Positions 12,601 to 24,600 of a stretch of DNA of 28,782 nt are shown here, in pieces. Each line of letters opens with the position of its first letter. The first letter of the stretch is position 1. The notes beneath the pieces were generated by a model, which was not told where the DNA came from, made no database searches, and saw nothing but the letters and a program-made list of their open reading frames with translations. The position numbers and the translations under genes are program-made. The stretch comes from Sphacelaria rigidula (taxonomy: Eukaryota; Phaeophyceae; Sphacelariales): the NCBI GenBank assembly GCA_964200075.2, contig CAXNAA020000094.1, positions 1-28,782 on the forward strand, written 5' to 3'.

Positions 12601-15600
12601 GTCGTCGCTGGGTAGACGGGAAGAGAAACGCTTCTGACGACAAGGGGCATGCTGTTGACGATGCTGTCTGTGACCGAGGGGCGAGAAAAGGAGAGCGGGT
12701 GAGGGAAGGGCGGAAGAAGGAGGGAGGGGGGAAGGGGGGCATTTTTTCGGCGAAAGATATCGCCACCGAGTAGATTTCGAGACGTGACTTGACCACTCGA
12801 AGTTGAAGTGCGAAATCCTGTGCATACCTATGCATGTGGTTATCATCTTTTATAGCGTGAGGATGGGAGTTGCAACGGAAACATAACAAGAGTGGATGTG
12901 GTGCGGGAGTGCTGATCCAATCCGATAGGTACATGTCACGCAGGTACCGGGGGCGAGAGGGGGTTGATCCCTCAAGAATACGCCGTACGGACTCGTCCTG
13001 GGGAAAGGAAAAGGCTGAAAGCATGACAACGTATGTGGAATCAATCCGCAAATGTACCGCAAAAATTATCTCGTGGCTTGTTGGGAGTATTCCTGGAAAA
13101 CCGCAAACATCCGTCCCAACTGTCGCTCAATCACCAACCGTTAAAAACAGAGACTATCGTAACTCTACGCCAATCACACACCAAGTGTCTACGATGGTGA
13201 TGGAATAACACCACCTTGCACTGTATACATTACCGTGCTGCAATGTACGTGTTGCCATTTCCTGACATGTTTTTTTCACATGCTGACAAAACAAACTGCG
13301 CGCAACCTGGATCAGATGTCGCTTGAAGACCAACCTTGTGAGACCGACCACGGGCAAACGCGGGTTCTTCAGCAGGAAGTCGCAGTTGCGTACGATCGCA
13401 CTAAGCATCCTTGCGATAGCGGCGAACTGGTACTTGGTCGGTTCAGGTCCACGATGCCCTGATGCATCACCGCTATCCGACGAGCCATTGACACTGCCGG
13501 TTGCCCTTGCTCCACTGTCCTCGGCTTCGTCGGTTGAGTTGGCTAGGGTGGTGAACGCCTCGCGCGCCTCGGCGACCGCTGCCGCCACAAGCTTGAGCGC
13601 CGGGGGAGGGGAGCTTGCACGATCGAGTCGGCACCTAAAATTAGCATTCAACGTGTGGTACGGGCGAGCCATGACAGGACGTACCGGCGGGCACTTTTAG
13701 AGGACTGATAGCCGTTGGAGCATCAACCCAGCACACATTTTCGTAACATGTTATTGCTGATCCAAAGTGCACGTCCCAGCGCATAATGTATATAATCAGC
13801 CGCACAATACACCAAACCCGGTGCAAATCTGTCGGAGAGTAAATGGTCCGGCAGTATCATTGACTTGACGGGCGTCGCAGTTGGCAATCGAATTTCACTC
13901 GTCCACACCCACTTCGCAAACGTAGCAGCTTCTGTCACCAAGCCGTTGCTCTTGATCATCACTCCCACGAGTGCACGGGTGGCGGCATCCACGTCTACCG
14001 AGAGAGCGCTAAGTTTCCGGCGCCGGGCGGCCCCGATACTTCGTTGATCCTCAGACGGCGCGGAATTTGAGCAAGAGTGGGAACTAAGGGATTGATAGCT
14101 GCCCCAACCTTGCCCTTGAGTAGCCAGCGATGTCGCGTGTAAGACAGGCATCTCAGAAACGGGCGGGGCTGCCATCCACTGGTATAGAGCTTGCGCAGAC
14201 CCGCGACCACAGAGGAGATTTTGGATGAATCCCTGATGTCGTAGAGAACGCGCACCGGCGAGTAGCTGCTATGTAACCGTTGCACTTGTATTTTTTAATA
14301 GGAAACAAATGCTCGCAATGTGGCACCAGCGTGCCAAATGGTCGCAGCACACACGAAAGTGCTGCTGGTGGTACAGTACTGTAAGCTAGCCTGCCATACG
14401 GGAACATGGATAGCGCGAGGTTTGTGTGAATGCCGGTGTTGGCCGCACTTGTGTTACAAGATTGTGCTACACGCTCACACCTCAGCACATGTTTCGTCCA
14501 CCACGCTGTCCAGCTGCCGAGCAGCTGTGGTTGCCCGAGCAGATTCCGCGGATCCGCCTTGCATGCCACTGCTACTCGTCGACTCGTCTCCCAGGCTTCC
14601 CACCGAATCCGAGCACCGCGTTTGCGCGTCTGGCGAAGATGATTGGCTCGAGTTGCTGGCTACGGACGTACTTGGATCGATTGGGTTCAATTTTTCGCTG
14701 CGGTCGCCGCTAGCTCGGCGACGACGGTGTGGAACGTTGTGTAAGAACATGGGTCTGCCCATTGAGGGGCTGCTCCTTGAGGAGGACAATCCAGGCCCAC
14801 CTGCCGCAGCAGACGCAGAGGTAGGCCCGGATGACGAGCTTCCTCGCCTTTCGAGCACAAGCCGTTCTCCCCACGCGATCACCTGCTAGAATTGAGCGGT
14901 ATATAGGGGACATTGATGAGTCTGCATGAAAACAAGGTGCTTACTGGTCAGGTTCCATCGCGGGCAATACATACTCACCATGCACATGTTTTAACCAAAA
15001 CCATCCGTCCGCAGCCACCACCGCGGTACCACGTCACGTCGGCACGGAAATTCGGACCGGCTGCAAGCATGAGTAGTTGCACACTACAGGACTTTCACCG
15101 CGTTCCGTATGATTTTCGATTGCATACCTTGCGAGAATCACGAAAGACAGGGTTGCTCAACAGCGAGGTAGGTCCGACCTCGCCTTCGCTAGACGAGCGG
15201 AAATTTTCTCGTCCATGTGCCAAGAACGGCGATGAAAGGAGCATGATCTCGACCAAGTGATCAGCTTCCTCGTACGCTGCACCGCCATCACCATTGTTGC
15301 AGATGTCGTCAACACCTCTTTCTTTAGACACCGGCGAGGGTAATTGGTGGCCTGCTGATGCATGAGGTATGGTCATACCGTTCTCTATCAAGCCGCAAGT
15401 AAGGTCGGCTGAGAGGGCGGCGAGCGTCTCTTCGAGACCCCTCATCCAGCCAGCAAAATTCGGCCTATATTTGGAGGAAAGTGGGGGAAATTGCATGTCG
15501 TCGTCGTTGCACTCGACGGCCTCCTGTGAGCGGTTGAATCGATCCACAACCCCGATCATAGGCAATAGCGACGGTAGCAGCGCGACAGCGAGAGATTCAC

Positions 15601-18600
15601 GTCCTTCCCCAGGAACCGGAAAAGCAGCAAGTGACACGCAGAGTAGAGGAACTATCGAAAGGAAAGAACACCTCACAGCCTCCTCGTCGACGCAGGAAAA
15701 CCTATGGGGATGTGGGTTCTGGTTTTCTTCTCGGAAGAGCTCAGTAAACGCCTCCAAGCTCGCCTCCAGAAGGCGGACAGCATGAGCGACCGCCAACGCG
15801 CGAGGACTCCTCTGTTTGTGGAATGATGTGCGTAATACGAGGTCACCCCAGCAGCCTATTACCTGGGTCTGAAGTGCGAGCAGAAGGCGAACGTGCGGAC
15901 ACGTGGCATTCTCGGTAACACCGATGTTTTCTCCGGTCCCCTTAACCTTGGATTTTCTTGCGCTGTCCGTGCGCTGCCGTTGCTGCTGCCGCGGGCACGA
16001 GGTATTCGAGACCCGTACGCCAACAGGTTTGCCGTTACGAAGCTGCCAAGCGAGATCGTTGACGCAACGGACCAATAGCGATTGTATGATGCCATCTAGC
16101 TCCGTGGCGCTGAGCGCTATTACTTTCGCCGTCCGCGCTTGTCGTCCAAGGTTTCCGCACCCGTGCCATGTTGGGTATTTTTCGCTCTCGTGAAGCACAC
16201 CTTCGGTATCAAGCGCCTCGGCAACCATGGCAGCCATGAAGCTGTCCCGGCCCAAACCTTCTACAGCTGCTGTAAGTAGCGCCCGACTAGATATGAGGTG
16301 AACACGACCCGTGTGGTCGGGTTCACGCCAATTCCCTGATCTTATCCCGCCGCCGCCATTGTTTTCGGCATACTGGGGTGTGCCGGATGCACCATCATCG
16401 TCACTCGTACCAGCGACGCCACCGACTATATCCCTCAACAACTGGACACGGGCAATATTGCAGGGATAGAAGACGCTGAAGCCTACGCGAAAGCATTCGG
16501 CAGCCTCGGCCTGCGTGAGTATTTTCGCGGACGATTGCAGCATGGAACAAGAGCAAACGTCCCTTAAAACTTATCTGTGGATGATCTGCTTTGCAAACAA
16601 ACGTGCAGCAACCGCGATTTTGCCTTGTGAGTCATACGAGCGACATTCATGGAACATTCTTTCAACGTACATGTGGATGACAACGAAAGCAGTATCTCAT
16701 GGAACAACGAACTCACAAGGAGTTTAGCTCTACATTCGAAAATAAGCGGTCAGTGAGCAAGACCTCCATTCGAAGACAAATACTCGATTTTCAGGCATTC
16801 CTATCTTCTTCAGGACGAAGCGCCATCATTGCGCGAGTACATCTGCAGATATTGCGAAGATAATGGAACGTAAAAACGTTTCAAACCTTACATGGACAGC
16901 CTCGATCGCCTCCGCTATCTCTGGTGAGTGCCCTTCCGTTGCTTCCTCTAACAACTTCCACAGCTCACGATGGATCTCCTGAATGAAAACTTCTATATCT
17001 CCATCCTTGTTCTTCGTGGACTCATACTCGGCATGTTGCGAGCCCTCCGATATGGTCGCTTGTGGTGCAGGTAACATTCCCACGACTCCCCCCTCCGCTG
17101 ATGCCCCAACCCGCGTCTCCATCACTCGTGATGTCCCCTGGAATATTTTCGCCGGCGGCGGCAAAGAAGCACCTGAATCCCCGCGAACGTTTCGATCCGC
17201 CCCGAGTGCTTGATTAGATCTCAAAATCACCCTGTTCGCCCGATTACCTCCGTCGTTCGATGCAGATTCTTCGGCATCGTCCGGCGCCATCCGATGATCG
17301 TCCAACGCACTAGTATCCACGTCGTCTTCCTTCAGAGGGTCACCGTTGTCTGCGCCGCCATTTTCCCCGTGATAAGCCCTGCGGATTGAAGCTGCGCGAA
17401 CAAAGTAGAACAGATTAATTCTTAGGAGTCTCAACGCACACCGGAGTACCTCAAGTTGTACCGTCGAGGACGCCGCCCCTAGCTCACTTCTATTCGCCGG
17501 CGCCGGGCAACCGCCAGGATGTGAATCCCCGCACGGATTATCCTCAGGTCTGACTTCGCCAACTCGGCCTGTCAAGTTTGGGCATACTTCCTTCAATTGA
17601 CTTTTGCATCCGGCATTGGTGGTGGCATTTACGGCGTAAGATCTAGTGCAATTGCCTTCGGTAAACCGGGATGCCTTGTCAAGTGTGGATCTTGAAGTCA
17701 GACCCCGTGCGGTGCGAATATCTCTAAGGAGACCAAGAAACGTTTGGAAGGTTTCCGGAGACGTGTCGACACAAAACGGAGCAAAACTCGGGCGTATATG
17801 CGCTAGAGGCCCAGGTGGAGCCTTCTTTCTGCTTCCTTGCGGCTCTTTTGTGCCTGGGTGAGGAGGGGTGGATGTTTGTAGATTGAGGATGGACGCCGGC
17901 TGCTCTTCCACATGGGGTTGGCGTTCACTCGCATTCAAGTCCCCACATTGTGGAGACGTGGGCGCACCAACGGCGAAGCCATCTAACGCGGGTGGCTCAA
18001 GGCTGTGCAATGCCCCGATCCTGCGTACGTTTTGCTCTCGAGCAGTGACTGCTTGTGACACCATACGGTCCACGTCTGTGGTGGGATCAGTGGGGACGTG
18101 AGGAAGACCAAGGCGCTCGAATTGCCGAAGAAGTGAGACTCCAACCTCCAATCGCCCGAACTAGTCACCGGATCGTACGTAGGGGAAAGGGCAGGGAATT
18201 AGTTCTCGCATCGATCACAATCGCGCGGAAGAAGGTTTGGAGCGACAACTCGAAAAAATCACGAAGCTACACGTCAAAACGAACCCACCACGCTTCCCCT
18301 TATATTGTGTTTCTGCAAAAAATTCATGACTATCAATGACTTCAATAAGCAAACTACTTCTGGAAATTTACTTCTAAGGAACGTCTTTGCCCAAAACAAG
18401 TAATGGCGGAAGCCCCGCCAAAGACCCCCCATGCTGGCTAAGGCATCTCACCCCTCACCCCCTCCCCCATCCCAAGCTCACAGGGCAGCCTCGGTGCTCT
18501 CACCGGTTGCGACGAATTTTCAGGTAATGGTAATCCAGTAGCTTCGAGAATTTCTTCAGACGCAGATCTGGCACTTGTGGACGCCGACGTGTGTTCCATG

Positions 18601-21600
18601 GGGGGCACTTTTGCCAGCACGAGGTCAAACTTTTCTCCATGTCCGAGGTGTAAGGGGTTTCGATCCTGTCCCCCCTCATATCGCAAATATTTCATGCAGA
18701 GCACAGCACGGGAAGGTCATTATAAGTTCGCCACCTGTCCGATGCTGCCCTAGTCAGTATGGCAAGGATGAAAGCTATCAATCGAATGATGGCGGCATAG
18801 CTTTTCTCCGAACAGCTGTGGTAGTCGTATATGAGGGTGTCTGGGTTTTTTTTTTCTGAGCTGAACCCCTAACATGGTGGCCACACTACTCTCCTTGTGT
18901 CACCTGTCTTTTCCTGTTTTTTGTCCTTTGTTATCTTCTCTCTACCTTTCTTTCGGTGTATACTTCTGACAGATCTGGCGTTTGATATTTGTTTGTTTGT
19001 TTTTTCTTTCTTTCTTTTCTCTCCCCGTTGAACTCAGGGGAGCTACTTCTCACCGGTTTTCGTGGCGTCGCTCTTCTTATTTTTTTTTTATTTTGGTATT
19101 GTGTCTGTTATGGAATAGCAGGGACGGTATTGGAAAGGCAAGCCTAAGTCTGTGACCATGGGTTCGCGAGATCGGACTAATGTGCAGACACAATAATAAT
19201 AATAATAAAGACATCACCAGCGACCGACGTGAATTTCTTGGAGTGGAGTAGCCAAGCATCTGAATCTACACTGCTAGATCAGATCTGACGTGACGACCCG
19301 TGCTTCCTAGTCTGAGGTGAACCTCATCCATCAGAAGCCGCGCAGCGCTTCCGCCCGTATGCAGACTATTCTCACGCTCACACTTCGTTGCTGCTATGAA
19401 AACTTCACATACTCCGCTGTCATCGATCTCCCCCCGACACTGACATTAAAGCCCGTCAGAAGCACCTGTCGCTTTGTCCCTATACTAGAGCTAATGCATC
19501 AGATCGAGTTCTTACATGATGCGTAGATGAAAAACAAATGCCAACGTCGTGCTTCCAGGAACAGCACGCAAGTTCTAGTTTCCCCAGACAAATGTCGACT
19601 TACATTGCCGTCTGAGGCTGCCTCCATCAAGCGCGGGACGACGATCTGCACAGGAGTGATATCGCCCTTGCCGTGGCTGTCAGGATGTCCACCTTCCTCA
19701 ACAACACCACGCTGCCTCGTGCACTTACGCTGCGATCCCCATGCAAAGAGCCGACCGTCTGAAGTTACTGCTGCCGTGTACTCCCTTCCGCCGGCAACGG
19801 AGCACACGCGACCACCGGCAGGAGTAGAAAAGAAAGCTACCCGTGCGGGCAAGTCGCGTCCGTCTTCGCGGGCGGCATGGTCATTGGACAGGAAATTGCA
19901 GGCACGTGAAACAAACACGGTGTACCTCGAAGGCAAAATAGAGGGCTGCGTAATGGCAGAGATAGTGCTGTAGTACTACTACTGTACTGTACTTTCTTTG
20001 TGTCACAGGCGTAGTCGGCCAGGTTTGAACGGGCCTCTAATCGTCTCCGATGCGTTAGGCAATAATATTTCTTGGAGGAATTGGCGTCTTTCTAATTTGC
20101 TCATTTGTTTTATTTTCTTTGTATACTACTCTTCTACGTGGGCCAACGGCCGAAAAGACATCGGTCTGCCCGAATGGGATCGCATTTCGTCCCTTTTGCG
20201 AGGAAAAAACGCAGAAAAACGAGAGATTAAAATTGTTGATCGACCGCAGCGCCGCGGTCTTCGTGGGGGTATGAAGCGTCGGCCGCCCACTCTGACGTTT
20301 GTTTGAGAGATCGGGCTCCCCGGTGTCGTCTATCTGAGCTTTGCATTTTTTCTATAGTTTTGTCGGATACTCGTGACCAACACAGTAGCTCTCCGTGAGC
20401 GGACCCAGAAAGCCATTCGGCACCCTCGCGTTGCCTGGCGGAATGGTCAGCGATATCTCCCCCGCCATGACGTAACGACGACCGAATGATACTTCGGTAC
20501 CGCATTTACGACATGGAGGGGGTGTGACACACGGGAGTGTCCATCGTGGTTCTGGTGGGTAGTGGGCGACTTTCAAAATTCCAAAAATTAGCGGATAAAT
20601 TCTGAAACGATTCTCGAGGAAAATCTCGAATATATCCCCCAAATATTCCCAATGGAAGGACAATGTCGCCTCAAACATTCTCAATAGCGATGAACCCGAT
20701 GTTTTTCTTCCATGGGAACCTCCATAACTTTGTTTCCAGTGAACCTAACAATAGCACCGTAAGCACGTTCGTTGGGGAGATATGATCTGCCCCCCACAAC
20801 CGACTTTACTTATGGGGCAGAGGGAGGATGCTGCTGCTGCTACTATTGCTACGGCGGCTGTCGCTTCCGCTTCTACTGTGACTGCATCGACTACTACTAC
20901 CACTACTACTACCACTACTACTGCTACTACTGCTAATGCTGCTGCTGCTGCTGCTGCCGTCGCCGCTGCCGCATCTTGAAAGAGCTCTGCCTCCATCGAA
21001 GCTACGCCGTACACCGTCAATATGTGTACGCTTCAAGAACTACTCCAATCAACGCTCACCCGTGTCCCCGTGCCCGAGCTGCCCACCATTCCCAGCCCCC
21101 CACGTGAGCAAGGAGCCTTCATGCGTGACCGCCATGCAGTGGTCCCACCCAGAAGCAATCGCGACAACAACCTCGGACCCCAGGTCGCCTTCGAAAACTC
21201 TCGTGGGCAAACGCGGTTCTGCCTTCTGCTCCGTTTCTGTTCCTCGTACGGCTGCTGAGATGCCCAAAACGGGTGCGATTTGTCCGGTTCGCTCATCTTT
21301 GTTGCCAGCACCGAAGCTGTATATTCGCCCACAGCGCGTCAGAATGAGCGTGTGCCCCCAGCCACCGGCCATGACCGACACGTCCAAGTCAACAAGACCT
21401 TCGATGGGTCGCGGAGAGAGCTACAACAATGGTATAGGCGACGAGTGTGGAACCGGCGGCGTAGGTTTTTATTGCTCATATAGATGATTCGCGAAGTTGG
21501 AGTGGGATCCTGAGACCGAAGGTTGTGATACGCCTTGTGTGAGCATGTTGACAACACAGAATTTCTCAATCAAGCAGGCGAGGGGTATACGTGTCACGTT

Positions 21601-24600
21601 GCACTGGCAAAGCTTTGCGCAGCACCGTCAACGATTCTAGCCAAGCAAGACTGTTTGCCCCGCACCTGGTCAGAGAGAACCGCATCAGCGTGCCCGCACT
21701 GTCCACTAGTATTCTTCCCCCACGAATACGCCTTCCCACTCGAACAAACTGCTAGAGAATGAGATACCCCGCAGAAAACCCTTATGATATCAGTTTCCTG
21801 CAGTTTCGTGACAGGCGTTGCAGCTGCCTGATCCCGGGTATCGCCAAGACCAAGGCGTCCGTTTGCTCCGTTCCCCCATGATAGCACCTGGTGTATATTA
21901 TTTGACACGTTTTGGAATCGAAATTAGGGCAGCCTGAAAGCTGTTGACCCTATTCAAAGCCACCGCTCGCGCACTGCGCGTTTGGCGTTTAAATAACGCT
22001 GTACACATGCACCACAGAACACGGAAAAATGGATACAGTTACATGCCGTCATCAGCAATCATGGGTGAACGATGAATCCAGTAAAACCGGAGAGACAACG
22101 CGTACGAGTACAGATTGACCGAAAATTCTGATTGTAGCAGACGTAAACGAGCCGGTACTGTTTATGGGGCTAATTACAGAACAAGAATAGATGCACACTT
22201 TTAGGGCAGAGACAAGTATAGGGTATAGCACGATATAGAACACCCAATCTGCGGGCACGCACTTTGCTGATACAGCAGCATAACTCTCTTCTCGGCGATA
22301 CCGACAACTGTTTGATTTTTTCTCGTCTACTCCTCTTCCTAAACTCTCACCCTAACATCTACTCACACCTGAACCTGTCGGATCCGGTAGCTCGTTGCGG
22401 TGATTGTCGATAATAGAAAGCAACATATTTCGTTGCTCGTGACAGTGACATCAACAAACGTTATTCGAGCTCTTCCCACAAGGCATACTGGCTCAAATAC
22501 ACTCCCGAGCACCGCATGTGTTCTAACCTGCGAAACCGGGTGAATCTTCGTGCAGAGGTTGCCCGCGATGGTCAATCGCTACGGACAGACGTGAATGGGC
22601 GCACCGAGTGCGAGAGAATGCGAAAGAGTGAAAGAGTGCTACAAGGGAGAGCCGCGCATGTGCGACGAAAACAACTTCAACTTGAGTTAGCCCATTCATC
22701 TAGGCAGGACATTAGTCAATAATATCACGTGCAGCACACACACACTATCGCTCCTTCCATCCGCGCAACGACATCTTCCAGCGCACTCTACTATTTGCTC
22801 GGTCACGGGTACACGTGTAGGCTAGACCGTAGACAGAGAGGGTGATTTTCGGACCTTTGGCAGTTGGGCAAAGTGCACATACAGTACGCAGATTATTCTA
22901 TACTTAGCATGGCACAAGAATACGGAGGCGTGTTGCCACAAAAACGCGACCGTTTCACAACCGAATGGCACAACAGACCTATCACTCTGTACTGTACCCG
23001 AACATGCTGGCTGCAACAGATATGCGTTAGCGGGAAATGCAACGGGGGTGGCGTTCCATGACCCGACCGGCAACGCCACCGTGCCTTTTTATGAGCGTTG
23101 CAGAATCCATGCAACATTCGTTTCATTGCCGTGCCAACCAAACGCGTGCTGCCGAAGCTTAGCGACCCAACAGCGGTGTGTGATGCCGCATTCGACATGC
23201 TTGGCTACTTTGACATGTCGATGGTGTACTCGGGCCCATTTTGCCGCTTGATTAGTTGGTTGCGATTGAGTCGTGCATTTTGTTTTGGGGTACATACGCG
23301 TGATCTTCTCCCCTTCCGCAGTATTTCTCCCGTTCGTTCTCTTTTGCGCAATATTTGTCACCGTTCATGTCTGTCCGCACTGGAGTGCTTATCGCGGGCA
23401 GACTTGGCAGACGCGGGGCAAACTTCGGCACAAAGAATCCCCCGTATGCAGAGATCGGAACAAATTTGGCAATCGGGAGAATCGCTAGACCACTGTACCT
23501 TGCGGAAAGAGTCTAAGACTGTGCGACTATATTTTTTCCGTCGTTTATGTGTAAAGTGCAATACAGGTATAATTTTGGCCAAGAAGAAACAGGTGTAATT
23601 TTTGCCGGATTCAGGTGTAGAACAACGTTTAGGTAAGATTTCGGAAGAAAGGAGGCCAGGAAGGTAAACCTCGGCGTAGCGTTTGTCGCCATGAGCAGTT
23701 TACAGGCAATCATTTGGCCAGAGATCGGCCGTTCTGTATTGCGATACACCCTGCACCTGTTCCATGTCCTCGAATTACCCAGGCATGCCTCCTTCTACTG
23801 TTCGGTTGTATGCTCCCCTCTCCATAAAACATGACAAGCATATTCGACCCTACCTGTCCCGTGGTCAGGAGGGCAAGTGTGTGACCCACTCCACAGGCGA
23901 CGTCGGAGACGGTCGGCCTGTCGGCCAGAAAGTGCAGTACGACCGGCACGTCCCCATGGCTCACGTCCTGACCGGTTCCGCCGCTGTGCCCGCAGCCTAC
24001 TGAGAGATGGTAAGTGGAACAAGCGCAACCTCGAACTCCTAGGCGTGAATTAATGTTGGCTTGGTCCCCTGGCTCCCAAATGACGACGTCGTGAGATCCG
24101 CCCAGCAATGTCGGGAATGTGCCGGCCTCTGAGACAAATCTGGCCTCTTTCCTTGCAACGTCGTCGTCATCATCGCGATTCCATACCAAGAGCTTGCCGT
24201 CAAATGATAGTGCTGTATGTTGGTAGGCGGTGGAATGCACCTGCACGCGCGACGCGTTTACCGGAAGATGTCTCGGTTTGTTTGCATCTCGACTTGCAAA
24301 GCGCTGTAGCTGTGTATTCTAAGCCTCCGCCGTTTACGTCCCCTCGTAAGACTCTTGTTTAAGTTGACTGCTAAGGCCATTTTTACACGTTTCCGCGGAT
24401 CTACTGTGTTCCTTGAAGAGCGATATGTCAAACTTAAAACGGCACGTCAATGACTTGATTGAGTGATCGTCGAAGAACAACTTATGCCCGAGGGACCTAG
24501 TAGTCGTGATCATTATCCGCAAGGTAGACTTAACTATGGTGAGCAAAAAAGGAAACGCTCGCTGAAAAAAAAAAATGGAAAAACAACAAGAAGGGAAATC

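Noticed and set aside
20745-21036. Val-, Ser- and Ala/Thr-rich open frames
   Set aside because: Direct translations of the trinucleotide microsatellite in several frames.
23098-23598. 166-codon plus-strand open frame in the longest intron
   Set aside because: Cys/Arg-rich but without motif, start context or partner exons. Open frames of this size are expected by chance at this GC content.
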